From positions 1 to 64,000 of the forward strand of contig JACRSG010000002.1 of assembly GCA_014305285.1 (NCBI GenBank): a DNA stretch of 64,000 nt. The letters are read 5' to 3'. Positions 10,193 to 18,580 of this stretch are shown here, one piece after another. Numbering within the stretch: the first letter of the stretch is position 1; each line of letters starts with the position of its first letter. A program made the position numbers and the translations under genes. The DNA is from Campylobacter jejuni. GTDB taxonomy: Bacteria > Campylobacterota > Campylobacteria > Campylobacterales > Campylobacteraceae. Below the pieces are notes generated by a model. It did not search any database. It saw only the letters and a list, made by a program, of their open reading frames with translations, and was not told where the DNA came from.

Positions 10193-10972
10193 ATGAAAAA
10201 TTATGGTTTGAGTAATTTAAATTCATTTTTACTTGCTTTAGCAATATATATTAGTATAGTAATTCTTGTTTTTTTTAGACTTGTAAGCGAGGTTGAACCT
10301 GCTATACAATATACTGATATAAAAGATAGTTTTGTGGATATTGAACTTGCTGAACCATCAAAACAAGTTATTACTCAAAGTAACACTCCTAAAGAAATAC
10401 AAAAACCAACAGAGCAAGTTGATATAGAAAAGCTTTTTGCTCAGACTACAAATAAAACAGTTAAAACCGAAGATATTGACCAAAAGGCAAGCAATTTTAA
10501 TGAGCTTTTTGGAAATATCAAAGAAATACAAGAAGAAAAAACTACAAAAATTCAATCAAGTGCTAAATCAGGAATTTCTAGTGCCCCAAAACCTCAAGCT
10601 TCTGAACTTGTAAAACAACTTAATGATAGTTTGCTTCAAGAAGAAAGTTCAACACAAGGTGAAAGCACAAAGGCACAAAAGATTGGAATTTATGATGAAT
10701 TTTTAGGGAAAGTTGTGCGTATTATCACTCAAAGATGGACTCAGTATTATCCAAATAGTGAAAAAATTTCTGTTAAGGTAAAAATTTTTATTGATGAAAA
10801 TGGAAAATTTGGCTATACTTCAGTTGAAAAAAGTGGGAATCCTTTATATGATGCTAAAGTGACTGAATTTCTAGAAAGCCAAAAAGGTAAATTTATTACT
10901 TATCCTCCGCAAAATAAAAATATAAACATTACCATGAATTTAAGAGATGAAGCAAAAGTTAAAAATGATTAG
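10193..10972 (+). CDS. TolA/TonB-like periplasm-spanning protein
   Basis: The 259 residues comprise one N-terminal membrane anchor (about 13-32), a long polar periplasmic linker (about 50-165) and a C-terminal TonB/TolA-type domain with KVKIFIDENGKFGYTSVEKSGNP, followed by a predicted beta-strand end. Its place between TolR and TolB suggests the TolA role: transmitting force from the TolQR motor to Pal/TolB. The linker is poorly conserved, so the name TolA rests on position and architecture. Confidence 0.82.
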   Translation: MKNYGLSNLNSFLLALAIYISIVILVFFRLVSEVEPAIQYTDIKDSFVDIELAEPSKQVITQSNTPKEIQKPTEQVDIEKLFAQTTNKTVKTEDIDQKASNFNELFGNIKEIQEEKTTKIQSSAKSGISSAPKPQASELVKQLNDSLLQEESSTQGESTKAQKIGIYDEFLGKVVRIITQRWTQYYPNSEKISVKVKIFIDENGKFGYTSVEKSGNPLYDAKVTEFLESQKGKFITYPPQNKNINITMNLRDEAKVKND

Positions 10973-10981
10973 GAGAAAAAA

Positions 10982-12190
10982 ATGAAAAAAATTTTAGCAA
11001 TTTTTTTAGTCTTTTTGGGAAGTCTTTGGGCAGAAGATCCAGTGATTGATGTTGTTAATTCTGGTGTAGTTTTGCCAAAGATTATCGTTAAAGACAATTC
11101 AAATTTAAGTGATGAAAATTTAAAGAAAAGCTTTTATAATATCATCGTGAACGATTTGAAAGTAAGTTCAAACTTTGAAGTTGTTGCTAATGCAACTGAG
11201 ACAAGTAATTATACTTTTGAATATGCTTTAAATAAAAATGGTAACACTTTGAGTTTAAATGTAAAAATAAAAGCCGGTGGTTCTGATAAGTCAGAGCAAA
11301 CTTATACCTTAAATGGTTTAGAGCAATATCCATTTTTGGCACATAAAAGTATTAAGGCTTCTGTAAATGCTTTAGGACTTGCACCTGTTGATTGGATGGA
11401 TCATAAAATTTTGATTGCGAAAAATTCTAGCTCTAAAAAAAGTCAAATTATTATGGCTGATTATACTTTAACTTATCAAAAGGTTATTGTTGATGGTGGG
11501 CTTAATTTATTTCCAAAATGGGGAAATAAAGAACAAACTCTATTTTATTATACAGCTTATGATCATGATAAGCCAACTTTATACCGTTATGATTTAAATA
11601 CCAATAAAGCTAGTAAAGTTTTATCAAGTGGCGGTATGGTTGTAGCAAGTGATGTAAGTGCAGGTGGAAGTAAACTACTTGTTACCATGGCTCCAAAAGA
11701 TCAGCCTGATGTTTACTTATATGACTTAAATACCAAAAATCTAACACAATTAACTAATTATTCTGGTATTGATGTTAATGGAAATTTTATTGGGTCAGAT
11801 GATAGTAAAGTGGTATTTGTAAGCGATCGTTTAGGATATCCTAATATTTTTATGCAAGATTTAAATAGTAATAGCACTGAACAAGTTGTTTTTCATGGTA
11901 GAAACAATTCAGCCGTCTCTACTTATAAAGATTTTTTGGTCTATTCAAGTCGTGAACCAAATCAAGCAGGCGTTTTTAATATTTATTTGATGTCAATTAA
12001 TAGTGATTATATTCGTCAACTTACAGCAAATGGAAAAAATTTATTTCCAAGATTTTCTAGTGACGGTGGAAGTATAGTATTTATCAAATATTTAGGTGCA
12101 CAAAGTGCTTTAGGCGTTATTCGTGTAAATGCAAATAAGACTTTTTATTTTCCTCTTAGAGTTGGAAAAATTCAATCAATTGATTGGTAA
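10982..12190 (+). CDS. tolB: Tol-Pal system protein TolB
   Basis: Periplasmic beta-propeller that interacts with Pal. A signal peptide (MKKILAIFLVFLGSLWAED) is followed by an N-terminal alpha/beta domain and, from about residue 170, beta-propeller repeats such as NLFPKWGNKEQTLFYYT, KVVFVSDRLGYPNIFMQDL and NLFPRFSSDGGSIVFIK. The 402 residues are full length. TTAGGAG is close upstream. Confidence 0.93.
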   Translation: MKKILAIFLVFLGSLWAEDPVIDVVNSGVVLPKIIVKDNSNLSDENLKKSFYNIIVNDLKVSSNFEVVANATETSNYTFEYALNKNGNTLSLNVKIKAGGSDKSEQTYTLNGLEQYPFLAHKSIKASVNALGLAPVDWMDHKILIAKNSSSKKSQIIMADYTLTYQKVIVDGGLNLFPKWGNKEQTLFYYTAYDHDKPTLYRYDLNTNKASKVLSSGGMVVASDVSAGGSKLLVTMAPKDQPDVYLYDLNTKNLTQLTNYSGIDVNGNFIGSDDSKVVFVSDRLGYPNIFMQDLNSNSTEQVVFHGRNNSAVSTYKDFLVYSSREPNQAGVFNIYLMSINSDYIRQLTANGKNLFPRFSSDGGSIVFIKYLGAQSALGVIRVNANKTFYFPLRVGKIQSIDW

Positions 12191-12228
12191 AAATTTCAAT
12201 TTTAGGTTAAAATTAATTAAAAATTAGA

Positions 12229-12234
12229 TATAAT
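12229..12234 (+). promoter_or_regulatory. Predicted -10 element for pal
   Basis: A perfect TATAAT in the 76-base gap between tolB and pal, 32 bases before the pal ATG, in an AT-rich context. Abundant outer-membrane lipoproteins often have their own promoter, which this suggests; GAAAGG at about 12254-12259 is the ribosome-binding site. Confidence 0.6.
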
Positions 12235-12266
12235 AGTAGGAATTTATTAACTTTGAAAGGTCGTAA

Positions 12267-12764
12267 ATGAAAAAAATTCTTTTTACTTCAATTGCAGCTC
12301 TTGCAGTTGTTATTAGTGGTTGTAGCACAAAAAGCACTAGTGTAAGCGGTGATAGTAGTGTTGATTCAAATCGTGGTTCAGGTGGAAGTGATGGTTGGGA
12401 TATTGATTCAAAAATTTCTCAACTTAATGATACTTTAAATAAAGTATATTTTGATTTTGATAAATTCAATATTCGTCCTGATATGCAAAATGTTGTAGGT
12501 ACAAATGCTAATATCTTTAACACTGAAGTAAGCGGTGTAAGCATTACCGTTGAAGGAAACTGCGATGAGTGGGGAACCGATGAATATAATCAAGCTCTAG
12601 GTTTAAAAAGAGCAAAAGCTGTAAAAGAAGCTTTAATTGCTAAAGGTGTAAATGCTGATAGAATTGCTGTTAAAAGCTATGGAGAAACAAATCCTGTATG
12701 CACTGAAAAAACTAAAGCTTGCGATGCACAAAATAGACGTGCTGAATTTAAATTATCAAGATAA
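12267..12764 (+). CDS. pal: Peptidoglycan-associated lipoprotein Pal (Omp18)
   Basis: Outer-membrane lipoprotein that binds peptidoglycan. The signal peptide ends in the lipobox VISGC with Cys19 as the lipidation site. After a short polar linker comes an OmpA-like domain with the peptidoglycan-binding segment NCDEWGTDEYNQALGLKRA and SYGETNPVC near the end. It is 165 residues long and has its own predicted promoter. Confidence 0.96.
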   Translation: MKKILFTSIAALAVVISGCSTKSTSVSGDSSVDSNRGSGGSDGWDIDSKISQLNDTLNKVYFDFDKFNIRPDMQNVVGTNANIFNTEVSGVSITVEGNCDEWGTDEYNQALGLKRAKAVKEALIAKGVNADRIAVKSYGETNPVCTEKTKACDAQNRRAEFKLSR

Positions 12765-12767
12765 TTA

Positions 12768-13712
12768 ATGAAAAAAATATTCACAGTAGCTCTTCTTGGA
12801 GCTACTTTACTTTATGCAGAAAGCTCAGCTTTTGGTGCAGGAGATATAACAAGCAATTCTTCTTATGGTTTAACTTCAAATGAAAAATTATTTAAAGAAA
12901 AGTTAGATAGTTTAAATAATGAAAATATACAAACAAATGCTAGAATTAATGAAATTAATGAAAGAATCGAGGGTTTGCAAAGCACTTTAGAAGGTATAAA
13001 TTCTCAATATGCTAAATCAAATTCTAGATTAAGTCAAGTTGAAGAGAATAATCAAAATATTGAAAATAATTTCACGGGTGAAATTCAAAAATTAAAAGCT
13101 TATGTTGAAGAAAGTAAAAAAATTCAAGAAGCTAATAATAAGCAAGTAAAAAAAGTTTTAGCTGAACTTAGTTCTTTGGTAGATGCCATTAATGCAAATT
13201 ATGTTTCTAAAAATGAATTAAATGATGCAAATTTAAGTGTTAAAACCACTACTCCTGATATTGTTTCAACTATAGATTCAAATAATACTATTGAAAACAA
13301 TAATACTCAAAATACCCAAGATGATAAAGCAAAGCAAATTGATGAATCTTGGAAAAAGAAAAAAAATAATGAAATTTTAGAATTAGCGATAAAAGATGTT
13401 GATAAAAATGCTTTTGAAGATTCCAAAGCAAAATTAAATTTTCTCATAACAAAGCAGTATAAACCTGCAAGAGCAAATTTTTGGTTAGGGGAAATCGAGT
13501 ATAAACAAAAAAATTATAACAATGCTATTGTTTATTATAAAAAAAGTTCTTCTTTGAGTACAAAAGGAGATTATTTCCCAAAACTTTTATATCATACTGC
13601 AATTTCACTGGATAAAACAGGTGAGACAAAAACAGCAAATGGTTTTTATAAAGCTTTAAAAACCAATTATCCAAATTCACCCGAAGCAAAAGCTTCACCC
13701 AATAGAAAATAA
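12768..13712 (+). CDS. CpoB/YbgF-like periplasmic coiled-coil and TPR protein
   Basis: Follows pal after 3 bases, the usual place of cpoB. A signal peptide (MKKIFTVALLGATLLYAES) precedes a coiled-coil region (about 40-140, rich in Asn, Glu and Gln), a low-complexity Asn/Thr linker and a C-terminal TPR region from about 200 (ANFWLGEIEYKQKNYNNAIVYYKKS). In E. coli CpoB links the Tol system with peptidoglycan synthesis; the same role here is inferred from position and domain order. Confidence 0.85.
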   Translation: MKKIFTVALLGATLLYAESSAFGAGDITSNSSYGLTSNEKLFKEKLDSLNNENIQTNARINEINERIEGLQSTLEGINSQYAKSNSRLSQVEENNQNIENNFTGEIQKLKAYVEESKKIQEANNKQVKKVLAELSSLVDAINANYVSKNELNDANLSVKTTTPDIVSTIDSNNTIENNNTQNTQDDKAKQIDESWKKKKNNEILELAIKDVDKNAFEDSKAKLNFLITKQYKPARANFWLGEIEYKQKNYNNAIVYYKKSSSLSTKGDYFPKLLYHTAISLDKTGETKTANGFYKALKTNYPNSPEAKASPNRK

Positions 13713-13726
13713 ATTAAGGAGATAAA

Positions 13727-14281
13727 ATGGCTATAGAAAAAAATAGTGTAGTTTCAATGTTTTATGAGTTAAAAGATGCAAATACAAATGAAGTTTTAGA
13801 ATCAAATTTATATTCTCAACCTATTTCTTTTATTTTGGGAAAAGGTCAGATTTTAGAAAGCTTGGAAGAAGAAGTGATGAAACTTGATTGTCCAAGTAAT
13901 GCTGATGTAGTGATTAAAAAAGAAAAAGGTTTGGGTGAGTATGATGAAAACGCGGTTCAGGCTTTACCAAAAGAGCAATTTGCAGGCATTGATTTAAAAG
14001 CGGGAATGGAGCTTTTTGGTGAAGGTGAAAATGGCGAAACTGTTCGTGTAACTGTAAAAGAAATCGGCGAAAATGATGTAACGATTGATTATAATCACCC
14101 TTATGCAGGTCGTGATTTGCTTTTTTCTTTAAATATCGTAGATGCTAGAGCTGCGAGTGAAGATGAAATTCTTACAGGTATTATTGCAGGAAGCCATAGT
14201 TGTGGTTGTGGAAGTGGACACGATCATCATCACGGACACGGTGGCGGTGGTTGCTGTGGCGGTGGTTGCGGTTGTCATTAA
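13727..14281 (+). CDS. slyD: FKBP-type peptidyl-prolyl isomerase SlyD
   Basis: Proline isomerase and metallochaperone. The 184 residues have the FKBP domain interrupted by the insert-in-flap domain (GEYDENAVQALPKEQF region) and a metal-binding tail rich in His and Cys at about 160-184 (DHHHGHGGGGCC), the hallmark of SlyD and its nickel handling. From memory, C. jejuni hydrogenase maturation was reported to be SlyD-independent and to rely on the NikZYXWV importer, whose genes lie at 54644-59269. Its stop overlaps the fabD start by one base. Confidence 0.94.
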   Translation: MAIEKNSVVSMFYELKDANTNEVLESNLYSQPISFILGKGQILESLEEEVMKLDCPSNADVVIKKEKGLGEYDENAVQALPKEQFAGIDLKAGMELFGEGENGETVRVTVKEIGENDVTIDYNHPYAGRDLLFSLNIVDARAASEDEILTGIIAGSHSCGCGSGHDHHHGHGGGGCCGGGCGCH

Positions 14282-15201
14282 TGAATACTGCATTTATATT
14301 TCCAGGTCAAGGCTCACAAAGTCTTGGCATGGGAAAAGATTTTTATGAAAACTCTATAAAAGCCAAAGAACTCCTTCAAAATGCAAGTGATTTTTGTAAG
14401 ATTGATTTTAAACATTTGCTTTTTGAAGAAAATGAAAAACTCAATCAAAGCGAATTTACTCAACCCGCCATCGTTTTGAATTCCTTAATGGCTTATAGTG
14501 TTTTACTTGAAAAAAAACCTGACTTAAGTTCAAAATTTGCTTTAGGACATTCTTTAGGAGAATTTTCAGCCTTAGCCGTCATTGGTGCTTTTGATTTTTT
14601 AGAATCTCTTTCTTTGGTCAATAAAAGAGGGCTTTTCATGCAAGAAGATTGTGCAAAAGTTGAAGCAGGTATGATGGTTGTTTTAGGACTTGATGATGAA
14701 AAGGTTGAAGAGCTTTGCCAAAAAGCACAAAAAGAAAACAAGCAAATTTTCGCTGCAAATTATAACTGCGATGGGCAAATCGTCGTAGCAGGATTAAAAC
14801 TTGATTTAATAAGTTATGAAAGTGTATTTAAAGAAGCAGGAGCTAAAAGAGCTATGCTTTTAAACATGAATGTGGCAAGTCATTGTCCTCTTTTGGAAAA
14901 TGCTTCAGCAAAACTTTGTGTGGAGCTTGAAAAGGTATTAAAATCCAATTTTAAAGCCGTGCTTTCTAATGCAAACGCTAAAATTTACACAAGTAAAGAA
15001 GAAGCCCTAAAGCTTTTAAAAGCACAACTTATCTCTCCTGTGCTTTATAAACAAAGCATTAAAGCATGTGAAAATGAAGTGGATTATTTCATAGAATTTG
15101 GCACAAGCGTGCTTAAGGGTTTGAACAAAAAAATCACTTCAAAAGAAACTTATGCTTTAACAAATATGAATGATATTGATGAATTTTTAAAGGTTACATG
15201 A
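14281..15201 (+). CDS. fabD: Malonyl CoA-acyl carrier protein transacylase
   Basis: Loads malonyl groups onto ACP for fatty-acid synthesis. The start chosen is the ATG at 14281 (MNTAFIFPGQGSQSLGMG), because that N-terminus is the conserved beginning of the family; a longer frame opening at 14200 would only read through the out-of-frame SlyD tail. The active-site serine is Ser91 in GHSLGEF, and the catalytic His lies in NVASHCPLL. 306 residues, translationally coupled to slyD. Confidence 0.95.
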   Translation: MNTAFIFPGQGSQSLGMGKDFYENSIKAKELLQNASDFCKIDFKHLLFEENEKLNQSEFTQPAIVLNSLMAYSVLLEKKPDLSSKFALGHSLGEFSALAVIGAFDFLESLSLVNKRGLFMQEDCAKVEAGMMVVLGLDDEKVEELCQKAQKENKQIFAANYNCDGQIVVAGLKLDLISYESVFKEAGAKRAMLLNMNVASHCPLLENASAKLCVELEKVLKSNFKAVLSNANAKIYTSKEEALKLLKAQLISPVLYKQSIKACENEVDYFIEFGTSVLKGLNKKITSKETYALTNMNDIDEFLKVT

Positions 15202-15887
15202 TGAAAATAGCAATTTTAGGAGCCATGAGTGAAGAAATCACTCCTTTACTTGAAACGCTTAAAGATTATACGAAAATAGAACACGCTAATAATACTTATT
15301 ATTTTGCAAAGTACAAAAACCATGAACTTGTTTTAGCGTATTCTAAAATCGGCAAGGTAAATTCTACTCTTAGTGCTAGTGTGATGATAGAAAAATTTGG
15401 TGCACAAGTGTTACTTTTTACGGGTGTTGCAGGTGCTTTTAATCCTGAGCTTGAAATCGGCGATTTGCTTTATGCAACAAAATTAGCCCAATACGATCTT
15501 GATATTACCGCTTTTGGACACCCTTTGGGTTTTGTTCCAGGTAATGAAATTTTTATCAAAACTGATGAGAAATTAAACAATCTTGCTTTAGAAGTTGCTA
15601 AGGAATTAAACGTCAAACTTCGTGCAGGTATTATTGCAACGGGTGATGAGTTTATTTGTGATGAAACAAAAAAAGCAAAAATTAGAGAAATTTTCAATGC
15701 CGATGCTTGTGAAATGGAAGGTGCAAGTGTGGCTTTGGTTTGCGATGCTTTAAAGGTGCCTTGTTTTATTTTAAGAGCTATGAGTGATAAAGCAGGGGAA
15801 AAGGCTGAATTCGATTTTGATGAGTTTGTGATCAATTCAGCTAAAATTTCAGCCAATTTTGTGCTTAAAATGTGTGAGAAATTATGA
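15198..15887 (+). CDS. mtnN: 5'-methylthioadenosine/S-adenosylhomocysteine nucleosidase
   Basis: Cleaves MTA and SAH (Pfs), recycling methyl-transfer by-products and feeding autoinducer-2 synthesis. The PNP/UDP-phosphorylase fold is seen in GVAGAFNPELEIGD, the substrate segment ATGDEFICD, and EMEGASVA with the catalytic glutamates. The N-terminus has two adjacent ATG codons (15198 and 15201); either fits. It overlaps fabD by 4 bases. 229 residues, normal length. Confidence 0.95.
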   Translation: MMKIAILGAMSEEITPLLETLKDYTKIEHANNTYYFAKYKNHELVLAYSKIGKVNSTLSASVMIEKFGAQVLLFTGVAGAFNPELEIGDLLYATKLAQYDLDITAFGHPLGFVPGNEIFIKTDEKLNNLALEVAKELNVKLRAGIIATGDEFICDETKKAKIREIFNADACEMEGASVALVCDALKVPCFILRAMSDKAGEKAEFDFDEFVINSAKISANFVLKMCEKL

Positions 15888-16639
15888 TAAATCTTAGTAA
15901 AAAACTTATACGTCAAGTTGCACAAGCTAATGCTAAATTTGAACTTATTAAAGATGGAGATAGAGTTCTTTTAGGGCTTAGTGGCGGGAAAGATTCTTTA
16001 GCTTTAGCTCATCTTTTAAATCGTATGCAAGCACACACTCCTTTTAAATTTGAACTTGAAGCGGTAACTTTAAGTTATGGCATGGGCGAGGATTATTCCC
16101 ATCTTCATGCACATTGTGAAGAACACGGTATTAAACACAGTGTGCTTGATTCAAATATTTATGAAGTTTCAGGTGATACTATAAGAGAAAATTCAAGTTT
16201 TTGTAGTTATTTTTCAAGAATGCGTCGCGGGGCTTTATATACTTACGCTCTTGAAAAAGGTTTTAATAAGCTTGCTATAGCCCATCATTTAGATGATGCA
16301 GCAGAAAGCTTTTTTATGAATTTTATTCATAACGGAGCTTTAAGAACCTTAGCACCTATTTATCAAAGCAAGCGTGGTGTAACTGTGATACGCCCTTTGA
16401 TTTTTGTGCGTGAAAGACAGCTTAGGGATAATGCTATGCAGAATGAACTTAGCGTGATAGGAAATGAATTTTGTCCTGGTATGAAACTAAGCGAAAAAAA
16501 TGTAAAATTTCCACATGCTAGAGAAGAAGCCAAGCAGCTTTTAGCAAATTTAGAAAAAGATCATCCTAAGCTTTTTACAAGTTTAAAAACCGCTTTTGCC
16601 AATCTACATACGGAGAGTTTTTGGCTTCAAAAGGCATAA
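15884..16639 (+). CDS. TtcA-like PP-loop tRNA-modification ATPase with incomplete cysteine motifs
   Basis: An N-type ATP pyrophosphatase of the TtcA family, which in E. coli 2-thiolates cytidine 32 of tRNA using a [4Fe-4S] cluster. The PP-loop LSGGKDSLAL lies at about 32-41. The segment equivalent to E. coli CSLCSRLRRGILY reads CSYFSRMRRGALY, so the second cysteine is Phe, and the later PCNLC motif is reduced to a single Cys in EFCPGM. The canonical cluster site is therefore incomplete. TtcA activity should not be assumed. It overlaps mtnN by 4 bases. Confidence 0.8.
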   Translation: MINLSKKLIRQVAQANAKFELIKDGDRVLLGLSGGKDSLALAHLLNRMQAHTPFKFELEAVTLSYGMGEDYSHLHAHCEEHGIKHSVLDSNIYEVSGDTIRENSSFCSYFSRMRRGALYTYALEKGFNKLAIAHHLDDAAESFFMNFIHNGALRTLAPIYQSKRGVTVIRPLIFVRERQLRDNAMQNELSVIGNEFCPGMKLSEKNVKFPHAREEAKQLLANLEKDHPKLFTSLKTAFANLHTESFWLQKA

Positions 16640-16643
16640 AAGC

Positions 16644-17165
16644 ATGAAAAAAGCCTTTGTTTTAGTGGATTATCAAAATGATTTTATTGATGGAAGTTTA
16701 GGTTTTGATAAGGCTTTAAAAATCAAAGAAAATATTCTTAAAGCCTTAAATCAAATCGATTTTAATACCACACATTTACTTTTAACCTATGATACACACG
16801 ATGAACATTATTTACAAAGCAAAGAAGGTTTAAATTTACCTGTAAAACATTGTATTAAAGAGAGTTTGGGTTGGCAAATGCCAAAAGAATTTGAACCTTT
16901 TTTGCAAAAAGCTCATAAAATTTTTTATAAAAATACTTTTTGTAGCTTAGAACTAGCTAATTTCATACAAAAAAGTGATTATGAAGAACTTCATTTTGCA
17001 GGACTTGTTTCTCATATTTGCGTGTTTTCTAATATCATTTTATGTTTTGGCGCTAAGCCTAATTCAAGGATTATTTTCCACCAAAATTTAAGTGCAAGTT
17101 TTGATGAAAAATTAGAAAATTCTGCTTTTGATATACTTAGAGCTTATGGTGTTGAAATTGTTTAA
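16644..17165 (+). CDS. Isochorismatase-fold cysteine hydrolase (nicotinamidase-like)
   Basis: The start chosen is ATG 16644 (MKKAFVLVDYQNDFIDGSL), because the longer frame from 16596 only overlaps the preceding gene. A possible catalytic triad is Asp in DYQNDF, Lys in FYKNTF and Cys in GLVSHICVF, as in nicotinamidases and isochorismatases. The 173 residues are typical. The substrate is not deducible from sequence. It is part of a compact run of genes with overlaps or gaps of a few bases. Confidence 0.8.
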   Translation: MKKAFVLVDYQNDFIDGSLGFDKALKIKENILKALNQIDFNTTHLLLTYDTHDEHYLQSKEGLNLPVKHCIKESLGWQMPKEFEPFLQKAHKIFYKNTFCSLELANFIQKSDYEELHFAGLVSHICVFSNIILCFGAKPNSRIIFHQNLSASFDEKLENSAFDILRAYGVEIV

Positions 17166-17779
17166 TGCAAGGCTTTATACTCCATACTCAAAAAGTTAAA
17201 GATGAGGATTTGATTGTCTATATTTTAAGTTCTAAAATGCTTATTAAAGCTTATCGTTTTTATGGGCTTAGACATTCTAGTATTTTAAGCGGTTATGAAA
17301 TCGACTTTGCTTTAGAAGAAAATCCTAGTTTTTTGCCAAGACTTAAAGATGTGTTGCACTTGGGATTTTTGTGGATCATGCAAAGAGATAAAATGCTCAT
17401 TTGGCAAGAGTTTATCCGTCTTTTATATAGACACTTAAAAGATGTGGAAGAGCTTGATAGTTTTTATTTTGATTTACTTCAAGAGTGTGTGAAAAGGTTT
17501 GAAAAACAAAATCCAAAGCGTGTTATTGTTGATGCTTATTTAAAAATTTTGGAATTTGAAGGAAGATTGCATAAAGAATTTTTTTGTTTTGCCTGTGATG
17601 AGAAAATCAAAAATTCCATTACTTTACTAAGGGCTTTTTTGCCTTCACATTCTCAATGTGCTTTAGGGTTTGAGTTTGAAGAGAAAAAACTAAAACAATT
17701 TTATAGCAGTAAAAATTGTGCGATTTTTGATGATGAAGAAATAGAAAATTTATACCATTTGATTAAGGAAGGTTTATGA
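17165..17779 (+). CDS. recO: RecO-like recombination mediator (divergent)
   Basis: The 204-residue protein starts [22 protein letters not shown], which matches the OB-fold start of RecO (FVLHTRPYSE-like), followed by a helical domain and a pair of cysteines (CFACDE) near 140. RecO helps RecR load RecA at gaps. Campylobacterota RecO proteins are short and divergent, so the assignment is probable and not certain. The start overlaps the previous stop by one base, and ybeY overlaps its end by 4 bases. Confidence 0.72.
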   Translation: MQGFILHTQKVKDEDLIVYILSSKMLIKAYRFYGLRHSSILSGYEIDFALEENPSFLPRLKDVLHLGFLWIMQRDKMLIWQEFIRLLYRHLKDVEELDSFYFDLLQECVKRFEKQNPKRVIVDAYLKILEFEGRLHKEFFCFACDEKIKNSITLLRAFLPSHSQCALGFEFEEKKLKQFYSSKNCAIFDDEEIENLYHLIKEGL

Positions 17780-18180
17780 TATTAAGTGATGAAAAATGTG
17801 ATTTTTTAGAATCTATAGCAAGTTTTTTAAGTCCTAAAGATGTGGAGCTTATTTTTGTAGATAGTAAAGAAATGCAAGAGATTAACTTAGAGCAAAGAAA
17901 ACAAGATAAAACCACTGACGTGCTTTCTTTTCCACTTGAAAATATCGATGAGAACTTACCTTTGGGTTCTGTGGTGATCAATGTGGATTTGGTAAAAGAG
18001 AAGGCCAAAGAATTAGGGCATAGCTATGAAGAAGAAATAAGCTTGCTTTTTATTCACGCTATGCTCCATTTGCTAGGCTTTGATCATGAAAATGATAATG
18101 GAGAAATGAGAGAAAAAGAGAAAGAACTTATAGAACATTTTAATTTACCTAAAGGTTTGATTATAAGGAATTTAGGATAA
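17776..18180 (+). CDS. ybeY: Endoribonuclease YbeY (16S rRNA maturation)
   Basis: A zinc-dependent RNase for 16S rRNA 3'-end maturation and ribosome quality control. The metal-binding motif H-x3-H-x5-H is present in [16 protein letters not shown] (about 94-109), and the conserved TDVLSFPLE is at about 48-56. The 134 residues are slightly short of typical, owing to a brief N-terminus. Last gene of the rightward slyD-ybeY run. Confidence 0.93.
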   Translation: MILSDEKCDFLESIASFLSPKDVELIFVDSKEMQEINLEQRKQDKTTDVLSFPLENIDENLPLGSVVINVDLVKEKAKELGHSYEEEISLLFIHAMLHLLGFDHENDNGEMREKEKELIEHFNLPKGLIIRNLG

Positions 18181-18193
18181 CTCCACCCCAAAA

Positions 18194-18210
18194 CAGAACA
18201 GATCTTGCTT
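18194..18210 (+). promoter_or_regulatory. Sigma-54-like promoter remnant upstream of a frameshifted gene
   Basis: The sequence CAGAACAGATCTTGCTT matches the RpoN -24/-12 pattern (TGGAAC-x-x-x-x-x-TTGCTT) with correct 12-base spacing between the two dinucleotides, but the nearly invariant -24 GG reads AG. It lies 57 bases before the small gene at 18267. It may be a weakened or decayed promoter, or coincidence. Confidence 0.3.
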
Positions 18211-18266
18211 ATATTATTTTAATATATTTAGACTGAAGGCAGAAAAATCTAAATCAAAGAATTAAT

Positions 18267-18580
18267 ATGAGTATCTTTAGTATCAATGATAACTCAAACT
18301 ATAGTTCTATACTTTCTTTTGCTAATGCTTTTTTAAAACAAAATGCTAGTAAGTTAAATGAAATTCAAAGTGCAAATTCACAAACCCTAGCAAGAAGTGA
18401 AACATTAAATTCTACTAATACAACAAATACTAGCAATAACACTAAGCAAAAGCTAATGGCTGGAAAGTAAGCAGTGAAAGTATAAATTCTTTTGCTGATT
18501 CTATAATGAATAGATTAAATAATCTTTTGGACAAACTAAGGTTTAGAAAAAATTTTCGATTTTTTCTCGCATTATTTTAA
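18267..18580 (+). pseudogene. Small hypothetical protein gene, frameshifted near 18445
   Basis: ATG at 18267 opens 67 codons ending at TAA 18468-18470; the product is Asn/Ser/Thr-rich (NSTNTTNTSNNTKQK). From 18446 a different frame reads AKANGWKVSSESINSFADS and onward to a stop at 18578-18580, with similar composition and a heptad-like end (MNRLNNLLDKL). Loss of one base in the ACTAA(A)GC context around 18444-18446 would join the two. The gene lies where Cj0122 is in NCTC 11168 (from memory). The end overlaps the dus 3' end on the other strand by 38 bases, so the original 3' end is uncertain. Function unknown. Confidence 0.6.

Noticed and set aside
12198-12214. Inverted repeat AATTTTA-GGT-TAAAATT after tolB as terminator
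   Set aside because: Seven A/T-only pairs are weak, no U-tract follows, and it overlaps the AT-rich pal promoter region.
14200-14280. Upstream extension of fabD (start at 14200)
   Set aside because: It reads through the slyD metal tail in another frame and gives Trp/Arg-rich nonsense; the conserved FabD start is ATG 14281.
18545-18567. A/T hairpin (9-bp stem) at the end of dus as a terminator
   Set aside because: Only A/T pairs apart from a single G-C; sits partly in the dus coding end. It might terminate weakly but was not listed.
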